A DNA stretch of 64,000 nucleotides from the NCBI GenBank assembly GCA_965224415.1, contig CBDCZB010000005.1, positions 248,001 to 312,000 on the forward strand, written 5' to 3'. The translations under genes were made by a program, and so were the position numbers. The notes beneath the pieces were generated by a model. It was not told where the DNA came from. It searched no databases and saw only the letters and a list, made by a program, of their open reading frames with translations. Of this stretch, positions 34,045 through 42,378 are shown in pieces. This stretch comes from DAOUJI01 sp965224415 (GTDB lineage: Bacteria; Chloroflexota; Dehalococcoidia; Lucifugimonadales; JAGWBF01). Position 1 is the stretch's first letter, and each line of letters opens with the position of its first letter.

Positions 34045-35055
34045 CTATTCGCAGTATGGGAGCACTTGTTCGCCAAAGAGCTTGAGCGCTCCCATTATCT
34101 TTTCGTGGGGCGGACCGCCTGAGTGGGCGTGGCGCAGTCGGAGTATGAAGTTGTCGGCGCCCGTGACCTCTTTCCATCGCAGGAAGTCCTGTATGCACTC
34201 TTCCGGCTCACCAATGACGATGCGGTCTTTGGCCACGTTGGTCAGATTGAAGTCAGCCTCGGACTGGAACTTGACGAAGTTTGGGTTCCGTGCGTGCCAG
34301 TAGTATTTGTAGGCCTCCATCACTTCCGGCCCGTAAACGGCCTCGGCCTCTTCCCTGGTCGAAGCCACCCATGCGTCGCGCATCAGAACGAAGTCGGGCG
34401 TCCGCCCGGCTGCGGTCGCGGCTTCCTTGTAAGCGTCCAACTGCTCACAGGTAAGCTCCATGTCGGCGCTGGAGCTTGCGACGTAGGTGTCGGCCAGCCG
34501 TCCCGCACGCACCACGGCGGCTTTGCTGCTTGCGCCAATCCACAGCGGGGGCGCCGGATGCGTGTAGGGTTTGGGAAGGACCTGCACATCGTCCAGGTGG
34601 AAATGCTTGCCGTGGTGGGAAAAGGGCTCTCCCGTCCAGCATTTCCTGATAATCTCCACGCTTTCCTCGAACCGCCCCACTCTCTCGCTCATGGGAATGC
34701 CGAATGCCTTAAAGTCGGCTTCCTGGTAGCCCAGGCCCACGCCCAACGCTATCCGGCCCTTGGAAACGATGTCTAGGGTCACCACGTCTTCCGCCAGCCT
34801 GACCGGGTGGTGCAGAGGCAACAGGATGACCGACGTGCCTACCTTCAGCCGTGTTGTGGAGGCGGCCACGGCAGTGGCGACTATCAAAGGCGAGGGGAGA
34901 AAGCCGTCCCGGTCCTGATGATGCTCACCGAAGAAGCATGAGTCGAATCCCATCTCCTCGGCAAGCTGCGCCTCGGCGATGACCTCGTCTACGCACCGGT
35001 CAAGGTTTTCGCCCCGGGGAGGGTTGGCTATGGAACTGTAGATGCCGAATTTCAT
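34045..35055 (-). CDS. LLM class flavin- or F420-dependent oxidoreductase
   Basis: The 336-residue protein starts MKFGIYSSIANPPRGENL (GGAGG site upstream, so the ATG at 35055, five codons into the longest frame, is preferred). It has EEMGFDSCFFGEHH, VILLPLHHPVRLAEDVVTLDIVSKGRIALGVGLGYQE and THPAPPLWIGASSKAAV. It is shorter than the other two LLM proteins, and this group includes F420-dependent members, so the cofactor is open. It ends convergently with the formyl-transfer gene. The substrate is unknown. Confidence 0.86.
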   Translation of the reverse strand: MKFGIYSSIANPPRGENLDRCVDEVIAEAQLAEEMGFDSCFFGEHHQDRDGFLPSPLIVATAVAASTTRLKVGTSVILLPLHHPVRLAEDVVTLDIVSKGRIALGVGLGYQEADFKAFGIPMSERVGRFEESVEIIRKCWTGEPFSHHGKHFHLDDVQVLPKPYTHPAPPLWIGASSKAAVVRAGRLADTYVASSSADMELTCEQLDAYKEAATAAGRTPDFVLMRDAWVASTREEAEAVYGPEVMEAYKYYWHARNPNFVKFQSEADFNLTNVAKDRIVIGEPEECIQDFLRWKEVTGADNFILRLRHAHSGGPPHEKIMGALKLFGEQVLPYCE

Positions 35056-35157
35056 GGGGCCTCCGAGCAAAAAGTTGGAGCCAGCTTACCATGAAAAGGA
35101 ACCTAACTGCCCCTTTTCTCCTTGGTCGTTCAATGGGAGGACCTAGTCCACGCACCC

Positions 35158-35184
35158 GTCATTCCGGCGGAGGCCGGAATCCAG
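35158..35184 (+). repeat. R2 palindrome, loop-inverted form
   Basis: GTCATTCCGG, then CGGAGG, then CCGGAATCCAG. The arms are the same as in the other R2 copies but the loop is reversed. A further short palindrome (GCTCCGGCCTGCGCCGGAGC) follows at 35199-35218. Confidence 0.7.
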
Positions 35185-35271
35185 AGGCGCCGTCCTAGGC
35201 TCCGGCCTGCGCCGGAGCGACGAAAATGAATCAGGCAGCCTCCGGCTCCTCACAAAAGACTCTTGCGTAAC

Positions 35272-35305
35272 GCCCTCTCCCTCTGGGAGAGGGTTGGGGT
35301 GAGGG
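35272..35305 (-). repeat. R1 palindrome, inverted copy
   Basis: GCCCTCTCCCTCTGGGAGAG is followed by GGTTGGGGTGAGGG, reverse orientation of R1. It lies directly beyond the end of the MMPL gene. Confidence 0.7.
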
Positions 35306-35315
35306 CCCTCACCCG

Positions 35316-37577
35316 TCAGTCCGCGGCGGCTGAGGCGGGCTGCTCGCTCCGTTCGACACGCAGGTCGGGCAGCCAGCTAAGCCACGACGGCAGGTACCAA
35401 TTCCACCGGCCCAGCAGCTTCATCCCGGCGGGGGCCAGCACCATGCGCACGATAGAGGCATCCAGCAGCACTGCCACGCCGAGTCCGAAACCCATCTGCT
35501 GGAGTCCGACCACGTCGCCGGCTGCGAACCCCCAGAAAACGGTCACCATTATCAACGCGGCGGCGGTTATCAAACGTCCCGTGGACCTAATTCCAAACGC
35601 CACCGAACCCTCGTTGTCCTGGGTCTCGTCATAACGTTCCCGTATGCGGCTCAGCAGGAACACGTGGTAGTCCATAGACAGCCCGAAGAGCACTGCGAAT
35701 AGGAATATGGGTATCCAGGCTTCTATTGTGTCGGTCTGATGGAACCCGAAGGCCTCGTTCCAGACGCCCTTCTGGAAGACGAGGACCAGCAGGCCGTAGG
35801 TCGCTCCCACCGAAATCATGTTCAGGATGATGGCTTTGATAGCGATGACGATGGACCTGAAGACCACAGTGAGCAGCACGAAGCTTATGCCCAGGACGAA
35901 GGGGAATACCACTTTAGAGGCGTTGTCGGCCAGGTTGTAGAAGTCCACGTTCAACGCCGTCCGACCGGTGACGTACACCTTGCCGGCATTGTCGCCAAAA
36001 GCCGTTGGAATGTGATCTTTCCGTATTCGGACCACGGCGTCCAGGGCCTCGTCGCTGGATGAATCGCCATTCAGAAATACGGCCAACACAGCGAGGTTGC
36101 CTTCGGAGTTCACCTCCAACTGCCCCTGACGGATGACAGTGGAGTCTTGTTCCAAGAGGCCCGCTAGGGCGGCTACACCAGCCTGTATCTCAGGTGAACC
36201 TATGTCGCCGTCTATCACAATTTCAGCGGGAGCGGCTTCACCGGAGGTGAACTCGGAGTCCAGGACCAGGAACCCCTGTTTCGACTGCATGACATCGGGC
36301 AGGCTCTGAATGCCTGACGTTCCGGTGTTGATGTCGAAGAAGGAGACGGCGGCGGCAATCAGCAGTCCTCCGGCCAACACGAGGCTCAACACCGGCTGGG
36401 CCATGACGCCCTTGGAAATTTTGTCCCAGAAGCCTCCCTCGCGGGTCTCGTCGAACCGGGTCTGGAATTTGCCGATCCACGGTATGGCCAGACGGTCCAC
36501 GTTGTCCCCCAAGGTTCCAAGAATGGCTGGAAGCAGGGTCATGGTGGCCAGCACCGACGCCACCACCACGAATATCATCCCCATTCCGATTGCGACGAAT
36601 ACGTTGGAGGGCACCAGCAGCATCCCGGCCAACGCCACCACAACCGTGAACCCGCTGAAGACCACGGCGCGGGTTGCGCTGGCTCTGCCGATGGCGTCGA
36701 CTTTCTCGAGGCCCTTACGCCGCTCTTCACGGTACCTGGTCAGGATGAACAGCGAGTAGTCTATGCCGACAGCCAGCCCAATCATTGTGACCATGTTCTG
36801 TATCAAGAAGGCCAGTTCGAAGACCTGACCCATCAGGGCCGACGCTCCCAGGGCCACGACAATCGATACGGCGGCCAGGACTATCGGCAGAAGCGCGGCC
36901 ACCAGAGTCCCCAGCGCCGCCAGCAATATAACTACCGCTATGGGGGCGCCGAATATCTCCCCCTGTTTGAGGCCTTCATTGGCCAGCTTTCGAAAGTCCG
37001 TGCTGGCCGACGCCTGACCCACCATGTATACATCGAAGCGTTCGTCGGCGTGCGCCTCTTCCACGATCTCCAACATCGGGTTGATGTTGTCGCTGGCATC
37101 GTCGAAGTCGCCCGCCATCACCAGGGGCATTATGGTGACGGTCCTGTCTTCGTTGACCAGGAAACCCTGCGCCCCAGGGTTCTGGTAGTAGTTCTGGAAA
37201 GTGCCCGGTTCGATTGCCGACCGGGAGTCGTCATTCTTGAACTTGGCCCCAGCCAGGGCAGCGTACAGGCCCTCGGTAAACCCCTGAAACTCGGCGCTGT
37301 TCACGGTGAGTCCCTGGGTGGACTGTATGACGACCACTTCATTGGACCCACGGGGGCCTCGAAGCCTCTCTTCCAGAAGCTTCTGCCCCTTCTTGGAGTC
37401 AGGTTCGGCCGTGAAGTCGAATTCGGTGGTGGTGGCGTCGGACAACAACGTCGCGGTCAGGAAGAAGGCCACGACCACAACGACTGTCCATGCCAAGAAC
37501 GTGGCCGCGCGGTGGGTTGCACACCACCGCGCCAAGGGTTCCGGGGAGAACCTGCGTTTGGGTTGTTTGGACGCCAT
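35316..37577 (-). CDS. MMPL-family RND transporter
   Basis: The 753-residue membrane protein has a first helix at about 27-45 (FLAWTVVVVVAFFLTATLL), a large extracytoplasmic domain, a bundle of helices that includes the GxxxDYSLFI signature of MMPL (IGLAVGIDYSLFILTRYREERRKG), a second soluble domain, and a repeat of that helix bundle (FGLSMDYHVFLLSRIRERY). MMPL proteins export lipids or other hydrophobic compounds using the proton gradient through Asp-Tyr pairs, seen here twice. Length is on the short side, as in Chloroflexota and Actinobacteria YdfJ-type members. It stands alone with a weak ribosome site. The cargo is unknown. Confidence 0.9.
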   Translation of the reverse strand: MASKQPKRRFSPEPLARWCATHRAATFLAWTVVVVVAFFLTATLLSDATTTEFDFTAEPDSKKGQKLLEERLRGPRGSNEVVVIQSTQGLTVNSAEFQGFTEGLYAALAGAKFKNDDSRSAIEPGTFQNYYQNPGAQGFLVNEDRTVTIMPLVMAGDFDDASDNINPMLEIVEEAHADERFDVYMVGQASASTDFRKLANEGLKQGEIFGAPIAVVILLAALGTLVAALLPIVLAAVSIVVALGASALMGQVFELAFLIQNMVTMIGLAVGIDYSLFILTRYREERRKGLEKVDAIGRASATRAVVFSGFTVVVALAGMLLVPSNVFVAIGMGMIFVVVASVLATMTLLPAILGTLGDNVDRLAIPWIGKFQTRFDETREGGFWDKISKGVMAQPVLSLVLAGGLLIAAAVSFFDINTGTSGIQSLPDVMQSKQGFLVLDSEFTSGEAAPAEIVIDGDIGSPEIQAGVAALAGLLEQDSTVIRQGQLEVNSEGNLAVLAVFLNGDSSSDEALDAVVRIRKDHIPTAFGDNAGKVYVTGRTALNVDFYNLADNASKVVFPFVLGISFVLLTVVFRSIVIAIKAIILNMISVGATYGLLVLVFQKGVWNEAFGFHQTDTIEAWIPIFLFAVLFGLSMDYHVFLLSRIRERYDETQDNEGSVAFGIRSTGRLITAAALIMVTVFWGFAAGDVVGLQQMGFGLGVAVLLDASIVRMVLAPAGMKLLGRWNWYLPSWLSWLPDLRVERSEQPASAAAD

Positions 37578-37722
37578 AGGCTCTCTCAGTTCATTATACT
37601 GCCGGATTATTAAGAAGGAGCATCACAGGGTAGGGCTGGCGGCTTGGAGACAGGCGCGTTGAACGAGGAAAGGAAAAAGAGACGACAAAAGCTGACACTG
37701 GGGAACGGAAGGCTGAGAAGAG

Positions 37723-38163
37723 TTATTCAAGCTTGAGCAGCGGCTGGTCCACCGAGACCTGTTGCATGGGTTGAACGTGTATCGTCTTGATGACACCCGA
37801 CACGCCAGCCGTAATGCTTTGCTCCATCTTCATAGCCTCTACGACGCAGACCTCCTGGTCAGGGGAGACAGACTCCCCGGGGCGCACCGTAATGGACAGG
37901 ACTTTCCCAGGCATGGGAGACCGGATTGTCTTGTCCGAACCTGCGCCCAGAGAAGGCGGCGCGGCAGGCGGCGGGGCCGAGGGTTGGGTCACCAAGGACG
38001 CCGCCGCTGGAGCCGGGGCCACGGCCGTCGGCGTCCGGCCTTCGATTTCCACCTGATAAGGTTTCCCATCCACCAGGGCTGTGATGGGAGAGGACGACAG
38101 GTTGTCCACCTGGACGTTGAACCATCGTTCCCCAACTTTTACTCTTATGGTTCGCGGCGGCAA
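37723..38163 (-). CDS. Biotin/lipoyl-attachment domain protein (BCCP-like)
   Basis: The 146-residue protein has three parts: an N-terminal beta segment (IRVKVGERWFNVQVDN), a proline/alanine linker (about 45-72), and a C-terminal biotinyl domain with EAMKMEQ (K112 as the biotin acceptor) and flanking IRSPMPGKVLSITVRPGE. It resembles the carrier part of acyl-CoA, pyruvate or oxaloacetate carboxylases (methylmalonyl-CoA decarboxylase gamma type). The start is a TTG with GGGAG upstream. It ends the recO operon, and no carboxylase or transcarboxylase gene is in the window, so its partner is unknown. Confidence 0.85.
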   Translation of the reverse strand: MPPRTIRVKVGERWFNVQVDNLSSSPITALVDGKPYQVEIEGRTPTAVAPAPAAASLVTQPSAPPPAAPPSLGAGSDKTIRSPMPGKVLSITVRPGESVSPDQEVCVVEAMKMEQSITAGVSGVIKTIHVQPMQQVSVDQPLLKLE

Positions 38164-38184
38164 TGTACGGCTCCCTGTATGCCT

Positions 38185-38970
38185 CTATGCGGGGACTCTC
38201 TGTGCTTCAGTGCGTTCCAGATGTTCTAGAAAACGCTTAGACCGTATGTCGTCGTCCAACCAGTATTTCAGAGAGGCGGCCAGACGCTCACTTAATTCCC
38301 GATCCAACCCCCCATCGACGTTGAGGGCTTGGGCGGCATCCAGGGACGCAGTCTCCATGAACCTCAGAACTTTGAGGGCCCGCACGGACAGCTCCATGAT
38401 GCGTACGTCAGGCGGACGACATTCCCGGCATAACACACCACCGACGTCAGGGCTGTAGCGGTGTTGGCCGGGGACCAACTCATTACGGCATTTGACGCAA
38501 AGGTATATCTCCGGCATAAACCCGGAAGACTTTAGCATATGAAGCTCGAAATAGCGAAGGGGGGCCTGGCTGGACGGCTGTGAGTCCAACGCGTGGAGGC
38601 AATCCAGGAAGTGCGAGTACAACTGCTGGTTGGGCTGTCCCTCCACACCGTACCCGTCCACCAGTTCGGCCATGTAGATTCCCTTGGCCATTCCGTCCAA
38701 GTCTGACTTGAGGCAGGGGAACACATCCAGGGTTTGGGCCTGGGTTACGGTGTCGTAGAGACCTCCCTTACCGACGGCCATCGCAAAGTCGACACGGCAC
38801 AGAGGCTCCACGTGACCCACGAGCTTGCCGCCGGGTTTCCTGGCCCCACGCACCCTGGCCCGCAGCTTACCGTGCTCACGGGAGTAGATGGTTGCGATGA
38901 GGGCTCCCTCACCCACCGGGGTCGACTTGAGGACTATTCCTTCGCAGCGGTAGGTCCTGGGCCGGGCCAA
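38185..38970 (-). CDS. recO: DNA repair protein RecO
   Basis: The 261-residue protein has the N-terminal OB-fold opening (YRCEGIVLKSTPVGEGALIATIYSREHGKL), a helical middle and a zinc site with two CxxC pairs (CVKCRNE...CRECRP). RecO anneals SSB-bound single strands and loads RecA together with RecR. The start is TTG, 3 bases after the recR stop, so both are co-translated. Length is normal. It belongs to the ybeY-dnaX-ybaB-recR-recO group on the minus strand. Confidence 0.93.
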   Translation of the reverse strand: MARPRTYRCEGIVLKSTPVGEGALIATIYSREHGKLRARVRGARKPGGKLVGHVEPLCRVDFAMAVGKGGLYDTVTQAQTLDVFPCLKSDLDGMAKGIYMAELVDGYGVEGQPNQQLYSHFLDCLHALDSQPSSQAPLRYFELHMLKSSGFMPEIYLCVKCRNELVPGQHRYSPDVGGVLCRECRPPDVRIMELSVRALKVLRFMETASLDAAQALNVDGGLDRELSERLAASLKYWLDDDIRSKRFLEHLERTEAQRVPA

Positions 38971-38973
38971 AGC

Positions 38974-39588
38974 TTATATTTCCCTTCTGCCCTGGAAGGC
39001 GCGGCTCAGAGTAAGCTCGTCGGCGTACTCCAGGTCTCCTCCCACGGGCAATCCTCTGGCCAGATGGGTCACCTTGGCGCCTTCGGGCGCTATATGACGG
39101 CGTATGTACATCGCCGTGGCCTCTCCCTCCAGGGTGGGATTCGTGGCAATGATGATTTCCTGGACCGTGCCGTTTTCTATTCTGGCCGAAAGCTCCTTCA
39201 GGCGCAACTCCTCGGGTCCTACGCCGTTCATGGGGGAAATGACGCCGTGGAGTACGTGGTACAGGCCCTTGAACAAGCCTGTGCGCTCCAAGGTCAGCAC
39301 GTCCAGGGGTTCTTCGACGACGCATATCTGGGACCGGTCACGTCTGGGGTCGCTGCACAGCGAACACGGCACCGCCTCGGTAAGGTTCTGGCACTCTGAG
39401 CAGAAGGTGATTCTCTCCTTGACTCCCACTATGGCCTGGGCCAAGGCGCGAGCTTCCTCTTCGGGCAGGCGTATTATGAAGTAGGCCAATCTCTGAGCGC
39501 TCTTGGGGCCGACGCCCGGCAGCTTGTTGAGCTCCGTCACAAGCTGGGCCAGGGGCGGTGCCGCGGAGGGCAGATAGTCGGAACTCAT
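38974..39588 (-). CDS. recR: Recombination protein RecR
   Basis: The 204-residue protein has a helix-hairpin-helix (LNKLPGVGPKSAQRLAYFII), a four-cysteine zinc motif (CSECQNLTEAVPCSLC) and a Toprim domain (ICVVEEPLDVLTLERTG through the C-terminus). It forms a ring clamp that works with RecO at single-strand gaps. The frame is open 11 codons further, but the ATG at 39588 gives the family N-terminus; no strong ribosome site is visible. It lies about 90 bases after ybaB and 3 before recO. Confidence 0.95.
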   Translation of the reverse strand: MSSDYLPSAAPPLAQLVTELNKLPGVGPKSAQRLAYFIIRLPEEEARALAQAIVGVKERITFCSECQNLTEAVPCSLCSDPRRDRSQICVVEEPLDVLTLERTGLFKGLYHVLHGVISPMNGVGPEELRLKELSARIENGTVQEIIIATNPTLEGEATAMYIRRHIAPEGAKVTHLARGLPVGGDLEYADELTLSRAFQGRREI

Positions 39589-39678
39589 AGCGGGGATTGC
39601 GCGGCGCCTGTGGGACGCCATACGCCGATGTCAAGATTCGGTGAAGTGTCAGAAACGGACGATACAGCCATGAGCGCC

Positions 39679-40026
39679 CTATTCCAACCCCGGAATGTTC
39701 AATCCTCCCGTAAGGTCGCTCAACTTGGCGGAAGCCATCTCCTGGGACCTGCCGATGGCGTCGTTCACAGCGGCAACTATGAGGTCCTGGAGCATTTCCA
39801 GGTCTTCCAGCGCCTCAGGCTCTATGGTCACCGAGTCCAGGGTCTGCTTGCCGGTCATTGTGACCTTAACGACTCCGCCTCCGGCGCTGCCCTCCACAGT
39901 GACCGACTCCAGTTCTTCCTGCATCTTCTGGAGCATTTCCATGGGCTGGGGAGCGCCTCCCTGGCCTTTGCCCCGAGCCTTGGCCTGCTGTCGTTGGGCC
40001 ATACGTCGCATCTGTCTGTTGGTCAT
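39679..40026 (-). CDS. YbaB/EbfC nucleoid-associated protein
   Basis: The 115-residue protein has a basic, Gln/Arg-rich N-terminus (TNRQMRRMAQRQQAKARGKG) followed by the YbaB core (LQKMQEELESVTVEGSAGGGVVKVTMTGKQ...) and ends LTGGLNIPGL. YbaB dimers bind DNA, often near replication or repair genes. Here the ATG overlaps the dnaX stop (ATGA), the classic dnaX-ybaB-recR arrangement. Length is normal. Confidence 0.93.
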   Translation of the reverse strand: MTNRQMRRMAQRQQAKARGKGQGGAPQPMEMLQKMQEELESVTVEGSAGGGVVKVTMTGKQTLDSVTIEPEALEDLEMLQDLIVAAVNDAIGRSQEMASAKLSDLTGGLNIPGLE

Positions 40027-41711
40027 TGTTCGTTTTCCTCCACTATGCGAGCGCCCATGCTGAGGGCCGCCCTGATAAGCGGGCTCCGATTTGTCGGCGA
40101 GACCTTCCCGCCGCCGTTATCGCCGTGCAGGGCAAGCTTCAGCTTGTAGGTCGTTCCCATAGACTTAGCCAGGGCTTCGTTCACCGTGCGCATGCCCATG
40201 GGGTCGTCCAATTCCTCCTGCATCCGCTCCTGGTGGGACTTATGGGAAAATGTCAGCACCAAGGTGTCCCCATCCATCTGCTGGTCTCGACAATCCCTGA
40301 GCAGGGCGCCGATGTTGTAACGCTTCCCCTTGGAACGGCTCAGGGTCTTTACGAAGTCTGCCCATTGCTCTGGAAATCCAGACGGAGGCGCAGCGTCGTC
40401 GGCTGCTACGGGGTTGTTGGGTCTGACCGGCTCTTCTCGAATCGCTCTTTCCGCGGGTTGCCGAGCCGGCGCCGGAGTCCTTTCTGCGGTTGGAGAAGCA
40501 TCGGGCCTGCCGACGGTGGCCGGGACACCAGAAGCACGTTCGGGACGCCTCTGGGGCGCTTCCGGCCGTGGCCTCGGAGGAGCTGAGGCCGCCGCCTCTT
40601 CTCTGACGGATGCTCTCGCGGGCGGAGCGTCCAGACACGCCTCCACCGCCGCCAGTTCCAGCGGAAGGGTGGGGGAGGCGTCGTACTTCATGTTCACTTC
40701 GCCCATGAGCTTAAGGGACCTGACCAGCTTGTCCACGGTGGGTTTTCTGGCAAGCTCCTCCAGCTCCTGCAACGTGGACTGCTCCATACTTACCGATTCG
40801 CGGGCTCCGTGCCGCAGCATGAGGGCGGCCCTGAGAAGCTCCACCGTCTGGCGGTGCAGATGGCGCAGGTCAACTCCCTCCCAGGAGGCCCGGCTGATGG
40901 TCCCCAGCGCGCCCGACGCGTCCGAGTTGAGCAGATGGCGGGTCAGTTCCAGAGCCAACTCTTCATGGCCAAGCCCCAGGAGTTCAGCCACCTGGTCGGC
41001 GCCGATCTCCTTGCCATAGGACACCACAAGCTGTTCCAGCAGGTTCTCAGCGTCCCGCAGGCTCCCTCCCGACACCCGCGCCAGGGCGGCCAGGGTTTCC
41101 GTGCCCGACGCAACCCCCTCGTCAGCGCAAATCTCGCTCAGGCGTTGAATCACCGCCTGGGAGCTGAGTCGCCGGAAGTCGAACCGCTGGCACCGGGAGA
41201 TGATGGTGGCGGGTATCTTGTGGGGTTCGGTGGTGCAGAGCACGAAAATGGCGTGTGCGGGAGGCTCTTCCAACGTCTTCAGAAAGGCGTTCGAGGCGTG
41301 TTCTGTCAGCATGTGGGCTTCGTCGATAATGTAGACCTTACGCCCGCCCTCCGACGGCGACAGGCCTACCTTGTCCCGGATGTTCCGTATCTCGTCGATT
41401 CCCCGGTTGCTGGCGGCGTCCAACTCGATGAGGTCCATGTAGCGTGACTCGTTCACCGCCTGGCACCTGGAACAGCTGTTGCACGGGTCGGAATCGACAG
41501 GAGAAAGGCAGTTTACAGCCTTGGCCAGCACCCGCGCCGTGCTGGTCTTCCCCGTCCCCCTGGGTCCGCAGAAGAGGTACGAGTGGGCCACCCTGCCCTG
41601 GCTCACCGCCTGCATGAGGGTGGATGACACGTGTTCCTGGCCCACCAGGTCGCTGAACCGCTGGGGTCTCCACTTGCGGTAGTAGACTTGGAATGCACCG
41701 TCAGACGTCAT
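40023..41711 (-). CDS. dnaX: DNA polymerase III subunit gamma/tau
   Basis: The 562-residue clamp-loader ATPase has GPRGTGKT (49-56), the zinc site C68/C77/C80/C83, Walker B IIDEAHML and the sensor region GSLRDAENLLEQL. A proline/arginine-rich linker (PARASVREEAAASAPPRP...) leads to a small C-terminal domain. It assembles the beta clamp at the replication fork. I use the ATG at 41711, which overlaps the ybeY stop (ATGA). An upstream in-frame start is rejected. I see no slippery A-rich frameshift site of the E. coli type. Confidence 0.96.
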   Translation of the reverse strand: MTSDGAFQVYYRKWRPQRFSDLVGQEHVSSTLMQAVSQGRVAHSYLFCGPRGTGKTSTARVLAKAVNCLSPVDSDPCNSCSRCQAVNESRYMDLIELDAASNRGIDEIRNIRDKVGLSPSEGGRKVYIIDEAHMLTEHASNAFLKTLEEPPAHAIFVLCTTEPHKIPATIISRCQRFDFRRLSSQAVIQRLSEICADEGVASGTETLAALARVSGGSLRDAENLLEQLVVSYGKEIGADQVAELLGLGHEELALELTRHLLNSDASGALGTISRASWEGVDLRHLHRQTVELLRAALMLRHGARESVSMEQSTLQELEELARKPTVDKLVRSLKLMGEVNMKYDASPTLPLELAAVEACLDAPPARASVREEAAASAPPRPRPEAPQRRPERASGVPATVGRPDASPTAERTPAPARQPAERAIREEPVRPNNPVAADDAAPPSGFPEQWADFVKTLSRSKGKRYNIGALLRDCRDQQMDGDTLVLTFSHKSHQERMQEELDDPMGMRTVNEALAKSMGTTYKLKLALHGDNGGGKVSPTNRSPLIRAALSMGARIVEENEQ

Positions 41712-42223
41712 GGCCCCAGTCCTGACAGGACCTCTTCCTGCTTGGTCCACATCACAGCTTCTTCGTCGGGTCCGTCGTGGTCGTAGCCCACAAGGTGCAG
41801 GATTCCGTGAACAACCAGCATCGCCAATTCCCGGCGTGTGTCCTCGTCTTTGGCTTGGCGCACCACCTGGGGATAGGAAATAATGACTTCTCCAATGGGC
41901 CTGGGTTCATCCTCGGGATAGACGAAGCCGGCGTCCTCATCGCCGCTTGTCGGGCCGTCCGCTAGCCCGTCGCCCTGCCAGTGGCCCTGATGGGTGGTGG
42001 AAAAGGAGAGCACGTCGGTGGTCTCGTCGAGGCCCCTGTAGTCCCGGTTGAGGCACCGGACAGTTTCGTCGTCGGTTATCACGAGGCTCAGCTGGCAAGG
42101 TTCGCCTAAGCCTAGCTTCTTAACGGCCCCCGCAGCCACTCCCCGCAGCCAGCTTCTGGGCACGCTCTCTTTGAACGGGTCCTGAATGGCGATGTCGATT
42201 CTGTTCCTGCGGCTGAAGGGCAT
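41708..42223 (-). CDS. ybeY: Endoribonuclease YbeY
   Basis: The 171-residue protein has the metal-binding HGILHLVGYDH (H139, H143, H149) near the C-terminus and the family motif LNRDYRGLDETTDVLSF earlier. YbeY is a single-strand-specific endoribonuclease involved in rRNA maturation and ribosome quality control. It ends in an ATGA overlap with dnaX and is the first gene of the minus-strand cluster. Length is normal. Confidence 0.95.
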   Translation of the reverse strand: MPFSRRNRIDIAIQDPFKESVPRSWLRGVAAGAVKKLGLGEPCQLSLVITDDETVRCLNRDYRGLDETTDVLSFSTTHQGHWQGDGLADGPTSGDEDAGFVYPEDEPRPIGEVIISYPQVVRQAKDEDTRRELAMLVVHGILHLVGYDHDGPDEEAVMWTKQEEVLSGLGP

Positions 42224-42346
42224 TGGTAAGATTCTCTACGGCAGGGTATGCGCCGTGGTGGGGCGTAACCGGATGATAGCATAGGCCGCATGGTTCCATC
42301 AAAGAACCGGCGAGGAAGGCTGGGTTAGCCGACAGACGCCCTGTGC

Positions 42347-42352
42347 TATAAT
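42347..42352 (+). promoter_or_regulatory. -10 box upstream of the arsA-like gene
   Basis: A perfect TATAAT lies 26 bases before the ATG at 42379. A TTAGCC (weak -35) precedes it with a 16-base spacer. It lies in the divergent space between ybeY and arsA. Confidence 0.4.
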
Positions 42353-42378
42353 CAACGTCTCCGAAAGGCGTTCTATCA

